A stretch of 64,000 nucleotides of DNA from Merluccius polli (taxonomy: Eukaryota; Chordata; Actinopteri; Gadiformes; Merlucciidae): NCBI GenBank assembly GCA_030340625.1, contig JAOPHQ010002892.1, forward strand, positions 46,001-110,000. Direction: 5' to 3'. The notes under the pieces are model-generated. The model made no database searches, was not told the DNA's origin, and saw only the letters and a program-made list of their open reading frames with translations. The position numbers and the translations under genes are program-made. Below, piece by piece: positions 13,091 through 24,139 of this stretch. Every line of letters starts with the position of its first letter. Position 1 is the first letter of the stretch.

Positions 13091-16000
13091 ACCCGGCAAA
13101 GCAGTGAGCAGCGGTGACCACCCAGGAGCTGTCCACCAGCACCCCTCCACACATCAGACCCCCGTCCAGCTGCAGGTTGACCAGCCAGGGCCAGCTGCCT
13201 GGTGGGGCAGGAGACCCCCCCACGATCCTGGAGCGGGGCTGGGTGGCGTTCGGGACCGCTGTCATCCGCTGACCGCACACTGCTGCTAGGAGGGAAGGAA
13301 GCGAGTGGTCATGAAGAATCCAACTGGGTTTGAATGTGCTGCCTAACTACAGTATGCTGTACTATATGATTCATTAACACTGTTATCTAAAGTGACTTAC
13401 AGTGAATAAAGGTAAAGGGTTAATAAGGAGCAGGTAGGGAATAGGGGGCATCTCGCTCAAGGATGCCTACAGGTAGACTGCGGACATCTGGGATCGAACC
13501 CAGTACTTCTCAGCTGGGAGTTGGAACAGCAACTATACTGTACTGTACCGCATTCTGACAAAATGACAATTAAAAATGTGCTTACTGATCGTATGGACCA
13601 TGTGTCATTCTTACCCTGTTTTATCTAACTAACGAAGTAAATAACTAACTAACTAACTAACTAACCAACTAACTACGTGTCTCACCCTGTGTATGTGTCT
13701 GTGTGGCGGGCTGCAGGTTCTGCATGGTGTTGAGCAGACTCCACTGGAGCACTAACTAACTAACTAACCCACTACTTCTCTCACCCAGTGTGCGCATCTG
13801 CATGTACGGCTCCTGGTCCTGCATGGTGCTGAGCAGGCTGCACTGGAGCACTAACCAACTAACTGACTAACCAACTCACTAACTGCGCGTCTCACCCTGT
13901 GTGCGCGTCTGCGTGTCGGGCTCCAGGTTATGCATGGTGTTGAGCAGGCTGCACTGGAGCACGCGGGCACTGCAGCTCTCGCCCATGATGCGGACGCAGG
14001 TCTCCGTCTCCAGGTCTCCCGCCGGGCAGCGGTGCTGGTAGAAGCCACAGGCCTGGCTCAGGGCCCAGCTCCGCTCCCCCTCATCCTGGATCCGCTGGAC
14101 CTTGCCGACGGTCTCGCAGCTGGGCTCCGACGAGGCGCTCGCCGGGGAGGCTGTGGAGGAGGAGGAGAGGGGATGGGGAGGAGTGAGCGAAGAGCATGAA
14201 GAGGCTGAAGCTAAAAAACAAAGCTAAGACCAAAACATGAATTTGTTTCATTGATTTAACACATGTTTTGTATATTATATAATGTTCCATTATTTTATTT
14301 AGTATTTTATTTGAGTATTGTCACCTACTCCCTTTTCCTTGGCTGGTATATGACTATCTCTATTACTGTATTTTAGCCTTATTGTGTTCCCACTATACAT
14401 TTTAATGAAAATAAATAAATACGATTTAAATAAATTCCTACTCAAATAGTCCATCCTTGAAATAGACGGCCAATCGTTGCAACATTGCAGCAGTTAGACT
14501 AACTGGACAAACAGGCAAAGTGAAAGTGAAAGCAAAAAAGTGTGACTCACAGCAGGAACCGGAGCGCTGGCCGCAGTCCTGAAACAGGCAGGGGACGCAG
14601 CCCCTGCAGCCGGCCTCGGCCCGACTCCTCTCCGAGGACGCCCGCTCCAGGGCCGCCAGAGCGTTGGCTAGAGCCGCCTCCAGAACCACCGTCCCGCGGT
14701 CGGACAACGCTGCAGGGGGAAGAGCAGGCAGAGCACACAAGTGTGTAAGTATCTCACAAGTGCAGGTGTGGATGAGGTTCTCGTGGGTTCTGTTGGGAAG
14801 GATTGCGTGTACTGGTGATCTGTACACAGTGGAAGGTGTTAATAATCAAGTGATACCCATTGGTTTGTAAAGACATATTATGCAGTAGAGAGGAGGAAAG
14901 GAGATCTCTATACTGTAGGCCTGCTGTAGGAGAGGCCGTCAACTACTGCAGATGGCTGGCACATCGATACTGTCCCTTTTTTGTGTTTTTATTTTTCTCC
15001 CATCTCACTTTTAGAGCCAGTTTAGAGCAACTAACGCATTATATAGTCAATTTGAAATATGTCCTAATGATTAAAAAAAAAAAAAAGAAGAGAAAAATCA
15101 TACTTTGATTGCAAAATAGTGCCAAGCAAGCCTGCCTCAAATGTCCGTTAAATGTAGATCGGGTGTCTGCTAATATTTGACAACACAACACAACCCTGCG
15201 GCCTTCTGTGTACCTGAGATACACTCTTTATTTTCTTTACCTGAGGTCGGTCGATACAATACATTCACGCATTTGGACACAAATGGTGTCAGAAATGAAA
15301 CGTTGCATGGGAGCGGGCGGCACAAGTTTGTCTCTGCCCCGGCTACAAAAACGACTACATAACGACTGTGCATGTGAATCCCCTTCCCCTCTGTTGCGAG
15401 CGGCCGCCCTTTTTTCTCTCTCATGCTGCTCTTTGAGCTGATTGGCAGCGTGTTAGCGTAGCGAGCTCACGCTCACGCCGCTGTTATTGGGGCTCCTACA
15501 GACACACTTCAAAGGGACGGTCGATCCCCCGCCCCCCCCCCCCCCCCCTTCCACCCCTCCTCCTCCTCCTCCTCCTCTGTGCCAGGGCCACATCACAGGA
15601 CGGGCCGCTAACTACGACAATGGCGATTGAAGACTTTAATTAGAAGGCCAGGGCTGAGTGGGCAGAGGCTGCTGGGTAGAGAGAGAGAGACGGGCCCCGG
15701 GCACACAGGCTGGCAGCTCTGGGGGGCGGCAGGGACCCCCGAGCCCCTTGTTCTCAACACCGCCGCCTGTATGAAGCCTGTATTACCCAACCCCACGAAG
15801 CACAGAGGACCAGAGGGGCTGTTATCCCTTAGCCGTCTATACAGCGCCTGGATCTATATAGCTATAGGTCATACACAGTGTCTGACAGAATCAACGCTAA
15901 AGGGATATTCGACATGGATTTCCTAATGATGTTAAGCACGATTTATAAACATGATTGGGCACCAATGTACCAATGCACCCACCACCGATGTTTTTCTATT

Positions 16001-16643
16001 GTTATGGTTTTACAGGGGCGGCCGGCTAACTGCTGCAGCTGCCGCAACTCATTCATACATTCATTCAAACGAAAGATGCATGTCAGCGGATCCTAAAAAC
16101 AACAGCGCGATGTGAATTTCTGGGTTTCCCCCCCCCTGGACAAGTTATACTACTTTCGAACGATAGACAGACGCAAGGCTACAAGTTTTAATCGAGGAGC
16201 CTGTGACGCGCTTGTATTGTTAACATTTATGCAGAAATGATCAAAATATACTAAAGGTAAAGTTAAAGATATTGCAGGACCAAAGCATGACTAGCGTTAG
16301 TTTAGGAAGCTCTCATATTACGTACAAAGAGATGCATCTGCAGTTTGCGTCGTTTAGCACTGATGAGGGTTCCCCATGTGAAGTAACTGGTAACTTCATG
16401 AATGATTAAACGTTGTGCAGACACACACAACAGCCTTCCTGGGCGATTGGCGTTTGACAACGCGGTCTCACCATCACAGCCCCCGTTGTAAAAAGCAATC
16501 GGCGAGTGGTCACCCGCCGCGAGACGGAGAGTTTGTTTACCTTTGAGTGCACTCTGTGGCATCCTGTAGACCTCTCTCGCCGTCGGCGCTCCCAGGACAC
16601 AGTCCAGTCCCATCAGCAGCAGCAGCAGCGATATCAGCAACAT
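8942..16643 (-). CDS. prss56: serine protease 56 (secreted trypsin-like protease)
   Basis: Fourteen coding exons, transcript order: 16643-16541, 14709-14551, 14150-13896, 13282-13093, 12862-12754, 12601-12445, 12136-11994, 11552-11393, 11125-10937, 10806-10615, 10398-10184, 10029-9459, 9340-9234, 9115-8942. The frame is continuous, 907 residues. MLLISLLLLLMGL is a signal peptide; this start is chosen over an upstream in-frame ATG because it puts the signal at the N terminus. After a Cys-rich propeptide the chymotrypsin-fold domain begins at Ile192 (RIVGG). The triad is His232 (TAAHC), Asp281 (NNDIAL) and Ser375 (GDSGG). Asp369 in the S1 pocket predicts cleavage after Arg or Lys. A Cys-rich helical C-terminal region follows. 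In mammals PRSS56 acts in Mueller glia and controls axial eye length; loss causes small eyes. The product is far longer than human PRSS56 (about 603), mostly through the 571-bp exon 9459-10029. A TATATATA string lies upstream at about 16906-16913 (minus strand). Confidence 0.93.
11264..11366 (+). repeat. degenerate tRNA-derived SINE
   Basis: TCTAGTGGTTAGGATACTT resembles the SINE head found elsewhere in the window. The tail GCTAAATGACTG matches the usual ending. It lies between two prss56 exons. Confidence 0.4.
13062..13089. repeat. (CA)n microsatellite beside a prss56 donor site
   Basis: CA dinucleotides end three bases before the donor of exon 13093-13282. In the transcript a UG run therefore starts a few bases after the 5' splice site. 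Confidence 0.9.
13385..13550 (-). repeat. tRNA-derived SINE
   Basis: On the minus strand the head GACTCC-like/CAGCTGAGAAGTACTGGG is followed by the B-box-like GGTTCGATCCCAG, and the far end carries the shared tail CACTGTAAGTCACTTTAG. It sits in the prss56 intron between exons 13282-13093 and 14150-13896. Confidence 0.65.
13679..13890 (-). repeat. two extra partial copies of a prss56 exon end with its donor site
   Basis: The last roughly 70 bases of coding exon 14150-13896, with the GTGAG donor, recur at about 13778-13852 and 13679-13752. The copies are separated by short ACTAACTA-type spacers, and the step is about 100-110 bp. Both copies keep a donor-like sequence (CACTGGGTGAGAG and ACAGGGTGAGACA) but neither has an acceptor of its own. 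Each copy differs from the true exon end at several positions. Confidence 0.85.
14710..16540. other. prss56 intron 1
   Basis: This long intron holds a poly-A run near 15075, a poly-C run at about 15530-15548 followed by (TCC)n, and GC-rich sequence. No other gene is recognised. Confidence 0.6.
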
Positions 16644-16790
16644 CCTGCTCAGGTCATCAGATCCCCCTCTCTCCAGCGTGGAAAACCAACCAGAGGCGGC
16701 GTATAGAGAAGACAATGTGGTCCAGACCGCCCTATTCTGATGTTCTGGTGGCACTTGTTTTGCAGGTCAGTATCTCTTCAGTGTGTGTGT

Positions 16791-17105
<315 letters not shown>

Positions 17106-18796
17106 AGGGATAGGAGAGGGATGCTCCCATGGCCAATACACAAACAGATGAATTCATTAAGACTGTGACAGCAAATCGGGCACAAGTTGCCAAGGCTGGG
17201 CATCACAAAGAGGTTTGGTTCTATGAAAGGAGGGAGCGGGCTGGGTAGAGAGAGAGAGGGAGAGAGAGAGGGAGGGGGTGCATGGCGGTGTGATTGGCTG
17301 GGAGGCATGCTGGGGGGTGTTGTTTGAATTAATTAACATGAGAGGAAGAGGGATAAAGTTTTGCCGCGGAGGCTATGGTCTGATGGGACTATGGGAAGGA
17401 ACAGAGACGTGAAAAAAATGGGGGAGGAGGAGGGGGTGGGATGAGGGGAGACAGAGCATTAAGAGGAGAGAGGGAGGGAGGGAGAGAGAGAGGGAGGGAG
17501 AGAGAGGTTCACGGGGGAGGGAAAGTGTGTGAGAGAGTAACGTCTGCCATTCTCCGTGCCCCTCAAAGAGGACCATTGTCCTCTCGATCCCTCTGAGGAT
17601 GCCCACATCAAAGGCTTCATCCCGGGCATCACTCGGCCGCCGCGAGCCCTTGATCACTTACAGTCCTTTATCCCCCCCATTAAAATATTGTCAGTTTGCA
17701 TCACTTTTGTCTTTCTCAGCTGAACTCGTGTCGTAGTTACATAAATGTAAAAGTAAGAACAGTCTTTAAGGGCCAGGATTCACTTTTTTTGTACGTCATA
17801 GGGTTTTTTTTCTCACGTATCACTCAATCAGAATCAATGTTTGAAGATCTGTGGATTCCAGTGTGGATTTTGTCAAGAGGTAACGTGTCTGTTTTTATGA
17901 ACATACTGCATTTTCTGATTCTGTGAATCTGCTTTTTCTCGAAAATATTGACAGTGAGTTGTGAAACAATGAATTTACCGACCGCATCCAAATCAAAGGT
18001 CAACTGTTAAACGGACATGTCACTTTTAAATCTGCTTCCTTCACCTAGTCTGGCCAAGCAAACCAAAATACACTCTTGTATCCATGTACAGTCATGTATC
18101 ATATATATTCCTCAGTGCATCACATTTACCCAATTGCAATCAAAGTTGTGGACGCAGCGGCGATCTCTACAGCAGGTGAAGGAACACAATGTTCCTGACC
18201 GACAGGCAGGAGAGAGACAGAGAGAGAGGGAGTGGGGGGGGGCGGCATGGTCACACTCTAGATGCACACGCATAAAAAAATACAATAAAGTCCGACCGGT
18301 GACACATAGGCGGACCCCAAATTGGAGTCATCTTGGAGCCAACTAACTGGCTGCAGGATGAAAAGCTGTGCGGCGGCCTGGCGGGGCCACCATCAAAGAG
18401 GGCCGTCCACCACTGCCAGCGGCAGCCATTGCTGACAGCGGAGTTCACACTGCCAACAACATACATGTGAGAGAGACAGAGAGAGAGACAGAGAGAAAGG
18501 CTGTGAGTACTGATATGGGATTTTATCGACTGTGGACTATAAGGACAACGGCCAGACAGCCGGTGTGGAAGAGCCACTGTCCCTGTGTTGAGCTCATCAA
18601 CTCTTATTTTAGGAAAAAAACAATGACATGTATGTGTTTGAAAGAGGTGGATTAAAAATAAAATAACCTTCTGTTTGCGAATATTAACAACAAAATGGAC
18701 TGTACAGAAACTGAGGTAAACTGAAAGAAGTAGAAGGATTTGCATGCGCACGTGGCAAAGGCCGTCTTTGTGAGCACTGCCCTCAGACATGTCTGT
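17106..18796. other. intergenic, nothing recognised
   Basis: The stretch contains G- and GA-rich patches at 17230-17530 and GA patches near 18210-18240 and 18470-18500. No coding exon with convincing splice signals was found. Confidence 0.5.
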
Positions 18797-19210
18797 TTGT
18801 ACGTGTGTGTGTGTGTGTGTGTGCATGTGTATCTATGTGCACGTCTGTCTGTGAGCATGTGTGTGTGTGTGTGTGTGTGTATGTGCCATGTCCTGTGTGT
18901 GTGTGTGTATGCGTGTGTCTGTGTGCGCACGTGTGTGTGTGTGTCTCTTTGTGCACGTCTGTCTGTGCACACGTGTGTGTGTGTGTGTATGTGCCATGTC
19001 CTGTGTGTGTGTGTGTGTGTGTGTCTCTGTGCACGTCTGTCTGTGCGCACGTGTGTTTGTGTGTGTGTGCATGTGTGTCTGTGTGCACGCCTATCTGTGC
19101 GCACGTGTCTGTGTGTTTGTGTGTGTGTGTGTTTGTCTGTGTGTTTGCGTGTGTCTGTGTGTGTGTGTGCATGTGTGTCTGTGTGCACGCTTATCTGTGC
19201 GCACATGTCT

Positions 19211-19242
<32 letters not shown>

Positions 19243-19381
19243 TTGTGTGAGTGTGTGTGTGCATGTGTGTCTGTGTGCACGTCTGTGCGTATGTGTGTGT
19301 GTGTGTGTCTCTGTGTTTGTGGGGTCTGTGTGTGTGTGTCTCTGTGTTTGTGTGTATGTGTGTACGTCTGTCTGTGCGCAC

Positions 19382-19416
<35 letters not shown>

Positions 19417-19447
19417 TGTGTATGTGTGTACGTCTGTCTGTGCGCAC

Positions 19448-19510
<63 letters not shown>
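18797..19510. repeat. 714-bp imperfect (GT)n array
   Basis: GT dinucleotides are interrupted at intervals by recurring words such as CTGTCTGTGCGCACGTG and CATGTGTGTCTGTGTGCACG. A longer unit has therefore been duplicated within the dinucleotide tract. Purine-pyrimidine alternation is nearly unbroken. Confidence 0.95.
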
Positions 19511-19592
19511 TGCACCCGTGTGGCACAATGGCTCTGAGATCTGAGAGCAAACGCAGGCGGAGCGGAGCGGTAACGGCATGACACAAAAAAGG

Positions 19593-19632
19593 CGGCTTTT
19601 TTTTTTTTTTTTGGGGGGGGGGGGGGGGGGGT
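19593..19632. repeat. T-run followed by G-run
   Basis: About 16 T are followed by about 20 G. Length is probably uncertain in any assembly. Confidence 0.9.
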
Positions 19633-20299
19633 TCATTCTTCCCCTCCCTCCCTCCGTCTCTCTCTCTCCGCCTTTGATGTTCTTTTGATTAATGTGCCTT
19701 CTGCCCACCCTTCCCATCCCTCATCCCTCCATCACACCACAGAGCCCTGGGGTCTCCTCATTCATCCAGCCGCCTGTTGCGTCCAATGCGGTGCAGCATG
19801 ACTTGTGCACTCAAACCCGTCGGTTCTTCACAAATGTGGCCTCTATCTATATGTGACAGTCGTACATATAGATAACGTGGCTAAATTGCAAATATACGTC
19901 CCTTGAATTAATGCAATACGTTTTGAATCAAGAATTGTGTTTTTTGTATCGGCCCCTAATGGAATCCATACTCCAAAAAATTCCACCACTGTGCATCAGG
20001 AGGACCTCTTAATATCCTAGTTAGTAGATATACTGCCAAACCAACTGTCTGTCCCGAATAAGATTATGTGACAGCAGGCACATCAAATGGGTACAGAACA
20101 CGTCATTATGTAAATCAAAATGTGCCCTTGCCGTGCCAGACCAAACTGTGAATGCATTAGCCTATATTTTTCTTACAGGCCATACGAAAGGCATCGTTTT
20201 GGCGTTTGACACAGCAATATTTGGAGCATGTGACCCCTAGGTTTATTGTATCTCGTTCTCTTTTCTCACAAGTTTTGACAGACACTTGATGTGGGGGAT

Positions 20300-20582
20300 G
20301 GTGTGGGGCGGGGGGGCGGGGGGGGGGGTGGGGGGGGGTTGAGTCTATCGATTTATTATGTAAAGAAACCACCCCACAATGAGCCTGTTGGTAACAACGG
20401 CGGTGGATAACACCCAGGTATTGTGTGTCATTATGAAACCACTTTTCTCCCATTGTTTTCTCGGCGGTAAAACAATTGAAATGTAGGTCAGTGGGGTACG
20501 CGGTCCCAACATATCAGCACAGACACTTGAACTACCCCCCCCCCCCCCCCCCCCACCACCCCCCCCCCACCCCCCCCCCCCC
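20300..20582. repeat. poly-G tract and poly-C tract 200 bp apart
   Basis: G-rich runs occupy about 20304-20339. C-rich runs broken by single A or ACCA occupy about 20536-20582. Both can form G-quadruplexes, on opposite strands. Confidence 0.85.
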
Positions 20583-20832
20583 ACCAAGCCGAAGCAGCTC
20601 CTGTTCACGAGTCGGCTCATTGTTGTGGCGTGATGTTAATGAAACCTACTGAAGACCTTACTCATCACATTTACTAAAGCGTGCATTTAGCATCATGCAT
20701 TGTACACTGTAATGGATAAAATACTGAACGGGTTATATACGAATGGATACAACAATGGATAAGAAGAAAATAATAAAAGAACTGAAATAATAACACAAAT
20801 AATTTCCCCGAGTTGTGTTGCGCTCCAAAACT

Positions 20833-20931
20833 CACGAGACAAAGGAAGAGACAAATCAGATGCAGAACCTTTTATAGTCTCCATTCATGGCTCGCCATTT
20901 ATAAACTAGGCGCAATTATGCAAAGTAATCC
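20833..20931 (-). promoter_or_regulatory. possible TATA promoter on the minus strand
   Basis: On the minus strand TATAAAAG lies at 20876-20869. About 50 bases upstream is GGATTA (plus TAATCC at 20926-20931), the OTX/CRX homeodomain site, with an octamer-like TTTGCAT beside it. A donor-like GTGAGT begins at 20835, about 35 bases downstream of the TATA box. This could start a non-coding 5' exon of prss56, whose ATG is 4.2 kb downstream. No transcript evidence is available. Confidence 0.3.
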
Positions 20932-21171
20932 AGGCGCCTCCTGTACACACACCCTCCACACCCAAAGCCCGGGGCCGGGCCAGTAGCCCAGACTATACTG
21001 GTGTCTGCGGCCCTCAGTTTGAAAGGAGACGGTCCACCCATCCTGCTCCCTAGGAGAGTCCAGGGTCTGGATGTGGACGTTGTTTACCTGAGGCGAGAGA
21101 GATTCGACTCGAGACTCTCCACTCACGGTTCGGTTGGAGACAGCATGTTCCTGCGTATTGAATCACTCCCA

Positions 21172-23077
21172 GGGCCCTATTTTGCACTCAGCGCAATTGA
21201 CTTTGTACACTGGCGCTTGTACAATTCCTATTTTGCACCCGACGCACATTGGAATTTTCCCTCGCAAGGCGCAAGTCCTTAACTTAGGGGATGAAGTTGC
21301 GCTCCGGGGGCGGAGGAAGCAGTTCCCATTTTTGCAAACCATACATACAAGCAAAAATATTACCACATGTGAAAAAAATAGACATAAATCTAGCGTACAC
21401 AGTTACCCAAAATATTCAGGCTAATAGTAATGACGGATCAAATTAACCTGTTTGACCAATAGTCGCAAGACACAGGTATATAAGGACACCAGGATGACAC
21501 CTTTTATTATGCCAGCAACAGCGCGTGAAATGTTTTATAATCGAAAACACACAGAAACACGAAGCGGTGTAACTGAAAGAACATTCGGCATACTGAAAAT
21601 GCGCTTCAGCTTATTTGACAGAAGAGCTGCATCATCTGTAAGCAGTGCTTGAAGTGGGCCGGTATGCATATATATTTTTTTCCACTTCAAGCACTGTCTA
21701 TAAGCGAAGTAATCTCGGTCTAATGTTAGACCACATTGCAAATATATCACCATGCATTCATAACCTCGTGATTCAGTGAGAGTGAGGCCAAAACATCGGA
21801 AAGTATGTCTTTGTGACATTTCTTTATTTACATTTTGTCAACGGAAAATGAAAAGCTGAAAAGATTTAAACAGAATAACTAATTATTTTCCCCTCTGATA
21901 GGCATGCGCGCGCTGCGGCGGGATTGGACACGTCTGGGTCCAGTAGTGGCGATGCGCGATGTGCTCGCCATGGAACAAGCGCGCCTGCATTTAAAGGGAA
22001 TGTGAGACGACGCTCTGATTGGTTTATTGCACGTTACGCCCAAACCACACCTATGACTAATGTAGCTACTTCAGACCAACCCATTTTAGATTTGCGCTGG
22101 GCGCAAGCGTCATTTATCCCGCCGGAATAATAGCAACAGCGCCCAAGATCCGCCCACAAAGCCACTTGCGCTTTGCGTTTCATACTTGCGCTTCAGACCG
22201 GCAAGATAGGGCCCTTCAACTTACTGCTCACACTTCCCTCCGACCCGCCGCACTTTTTTTTTATTTCTCCCAAACCAGACCAAACCGGACCAAACCGGAT
22301 CAAACCGGACCAAACAGGACCAAACCGGACCAAACCGGACCAAACAGGACCAAACCGGACCAAACCGGATCAAACCGGACCAAACAGGACCAAACCGGAC
22401 CAAACAGGACCAAACCGGACCAAACAGGACCAAACCGGACCAAACCGGACCAGACCGGACCAAACAGGACCAAACCGGACCAAACTGGACCAAACCGGAC
22501 CAAACCGGACCGGTCCGGTTTGGTCCGGTTTGATCCGGTTTGGACCAACCGGACCAAACCGGACCGGTCCGGTTTGGTCCGGTTGGTCCGGTTGGTCCGG
22601 ATCAAACAGGACCAAACCGGACCAAACCGGATCAAACCGGACCAAACAGGACCAAACCGGATCAAACCGGACCAAACTGGACCAAACAGGACCAGACCGG
22701 ACCAAACCGGACCAGACCAAACCGGACCAAACCGGATCAAACAGGACCAAACCGGACCAAACCGGATCAAACCGGACCAGACCGGACCAAACCGGATCAA
22801 ACAGGACCAAACCGGACCAAACCGGACCAAACCGGATCAAACCGGACCAGACCGGACCAAACAGGACCAGACCGGATCAAACAGGACCAAACCAGACCAA
22901 ACCGGACCAGACCGGACCAAACAGGACCAAACAGGACCAAACCGGACCAAACCGGATCAAACCGGACCAGACCGGACCAAACCGGTGCTGTAATAGCAAC
23001 AGCGCCCAAGACCCGCCCACAAAGCCACTTGCGCTTTGCGTTTCATACTTGCGCTTCAGACCGGCAAGATAGGGCCC
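21172..23077. mobile_element. PIF/Harbinger-like DNA transposon, non-autonomous, with an expanded internal minisatellite
   Basis: The left end GGGCCCTATTTTGC and right end GCAAGATAGGGCCC form terminal inverted repeats. They are flanked by the 3-bp direct repeat CCA (21169-21171 and 23078-23080), as expected for Harbinger. A short frame at 21452-21652 contains TERTFGILKMRF, like the C-terminal part of Harbinger transposases (HARBI1 family); the rest is lost. The right terminal 87 bases occur twice, at 22128-22214 and 22991-23077, with one mismatch noted, and bracket the decamer array. No intact transposase remains. Confidence 0.75.
22262..22985. repeat. 10-bp minisatellite (CCGGACCAAA)n with an inverted block
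   Basis: About 70 decamers with two main variable positions (CCGG/CAGG and GACC/GATC). Between about 22505 and 22610 the units turn to the opposite orientation and back, with GGACCGGTCC palindromes at two turn points. All frames read as a ten-residue repeat and none is a gene. Confidence 0.95.
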
Positions 23078-24139
23078 CCAGTGTCTATATCTTACCTGAG
23101 CCTGCAGTCTGCTACAGGGTATTCAAGTGAGTCCTCTTTGCGCATGCTCAGCCGGTCCAACCGCTGCTCTGGCGGTCGCCGTTAGGAGACCTGTGTGTGC
23201 ATGCTGGTGTATGTGAGGAAAGTCACGTGAGTTGAATATAAGGCAAAGGAACATGAGCTAAATACAAAACATCCCCAGGTGATATGCAATGTATGACTTG
23301 TTTCTTACGCCTCTAAAATAATGGCAGGATTTGGGGTTTTTACTTGTTGAGGCTGATTATTAGAGCCAGGCCTCTATAAATTGAGACACTTGTATGAATC
23401 TTGATAATAGTTGTTGTTTTTTCAACAACTATAAGCATGTTGTCTACTATGTGAAGTAGATGTGTTGCAGTTGTGGAACATATCTTTAAAAATGTTTGTT
23501 GTGCCACTCATGCACTTGAACCTTTACAACAACAATACGAAGTCAAAGATGCAATACTACAAGGTCTAACTGCGAGTTGTGCTGATTACTGTGTCGGTAT
23601 GTTTATGACGCCGTTGGCGCCCTCTGCTGGTATGTACCTGCCAATACAGCAGTCCACTGCCAGGTCGGTCTGATGCAGCTTTCCTCTGTCATGTCTGCAC
23701 ACAGAAGCCACAATGAGCAAGGCTATATTCAATAAATAAAACAATACAAATATATCGTTCAGTATAAAATATGAAACTATATTACATGTGTTAATACTAC
23801 GGCAAAATAATTGCTCAACGTGAAATGTGTGTTGCATACAAACCGGTAGAGGCCTCTGTTCACAGCTAGTGGTACAACAGGAAGATGCACCAGTGTGTTT
23901 TCCCTCTAGGTCTCATTTCAACGAAAAAGCTGTAAAGAGTGGGAGGCTTATATAACATATAAACCATGTATTTATATTGGAACCAGGAGCAGGAGCAAAG
24001 CAGAAGGGAGACAAAACTGAAAACAAAACGTCGTCCGGACCACGGGACAGCTGAAAGGTAAGTAGCTGATTCAGTCCATAATGATGAGGTGTAAATACTG
24101 ACATCTAGTGTGACAACATCATGATATAACATCATGGGG
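23078..24139. other. intergenic, nothing recognised
   Basis: On the minus strand, around 23188-23095, a short stretch has an acceptor-like and a donor-like end (CTCAG then GTAAGAT), but an early stop interrupts it. No gene is called. Confidence 0.4.

Noticed and set aside
18652..19717. Long open frames rich in Cys-Val or His-Thr on both strands
   Set aside because: They are read-through of the GT/CA array, occur in all frames, and have no domain or splice structure.
20899..21126. 75-residue minus-strand frame beside the Harbinger element
   Set aside because: It looks partly protein-like but matches no family I recognise, and an in-frame reading through the flanking AG/GT sites meets a stop.
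22166..23130. Open frames of 150-300 residues with a TGPNRTKPDQ-type repeat
   Set aside because: The 10-bp minisatellite lacks stops in most frames, so the same repeat appears in several frames and both strands.
23095..23188. Possible minus-strand coding exon (ends CTCAG then GTAAGAT)
   Set aside because: A TAA follows the only acceptor in the otherwise open frame, and no partner exon was found.
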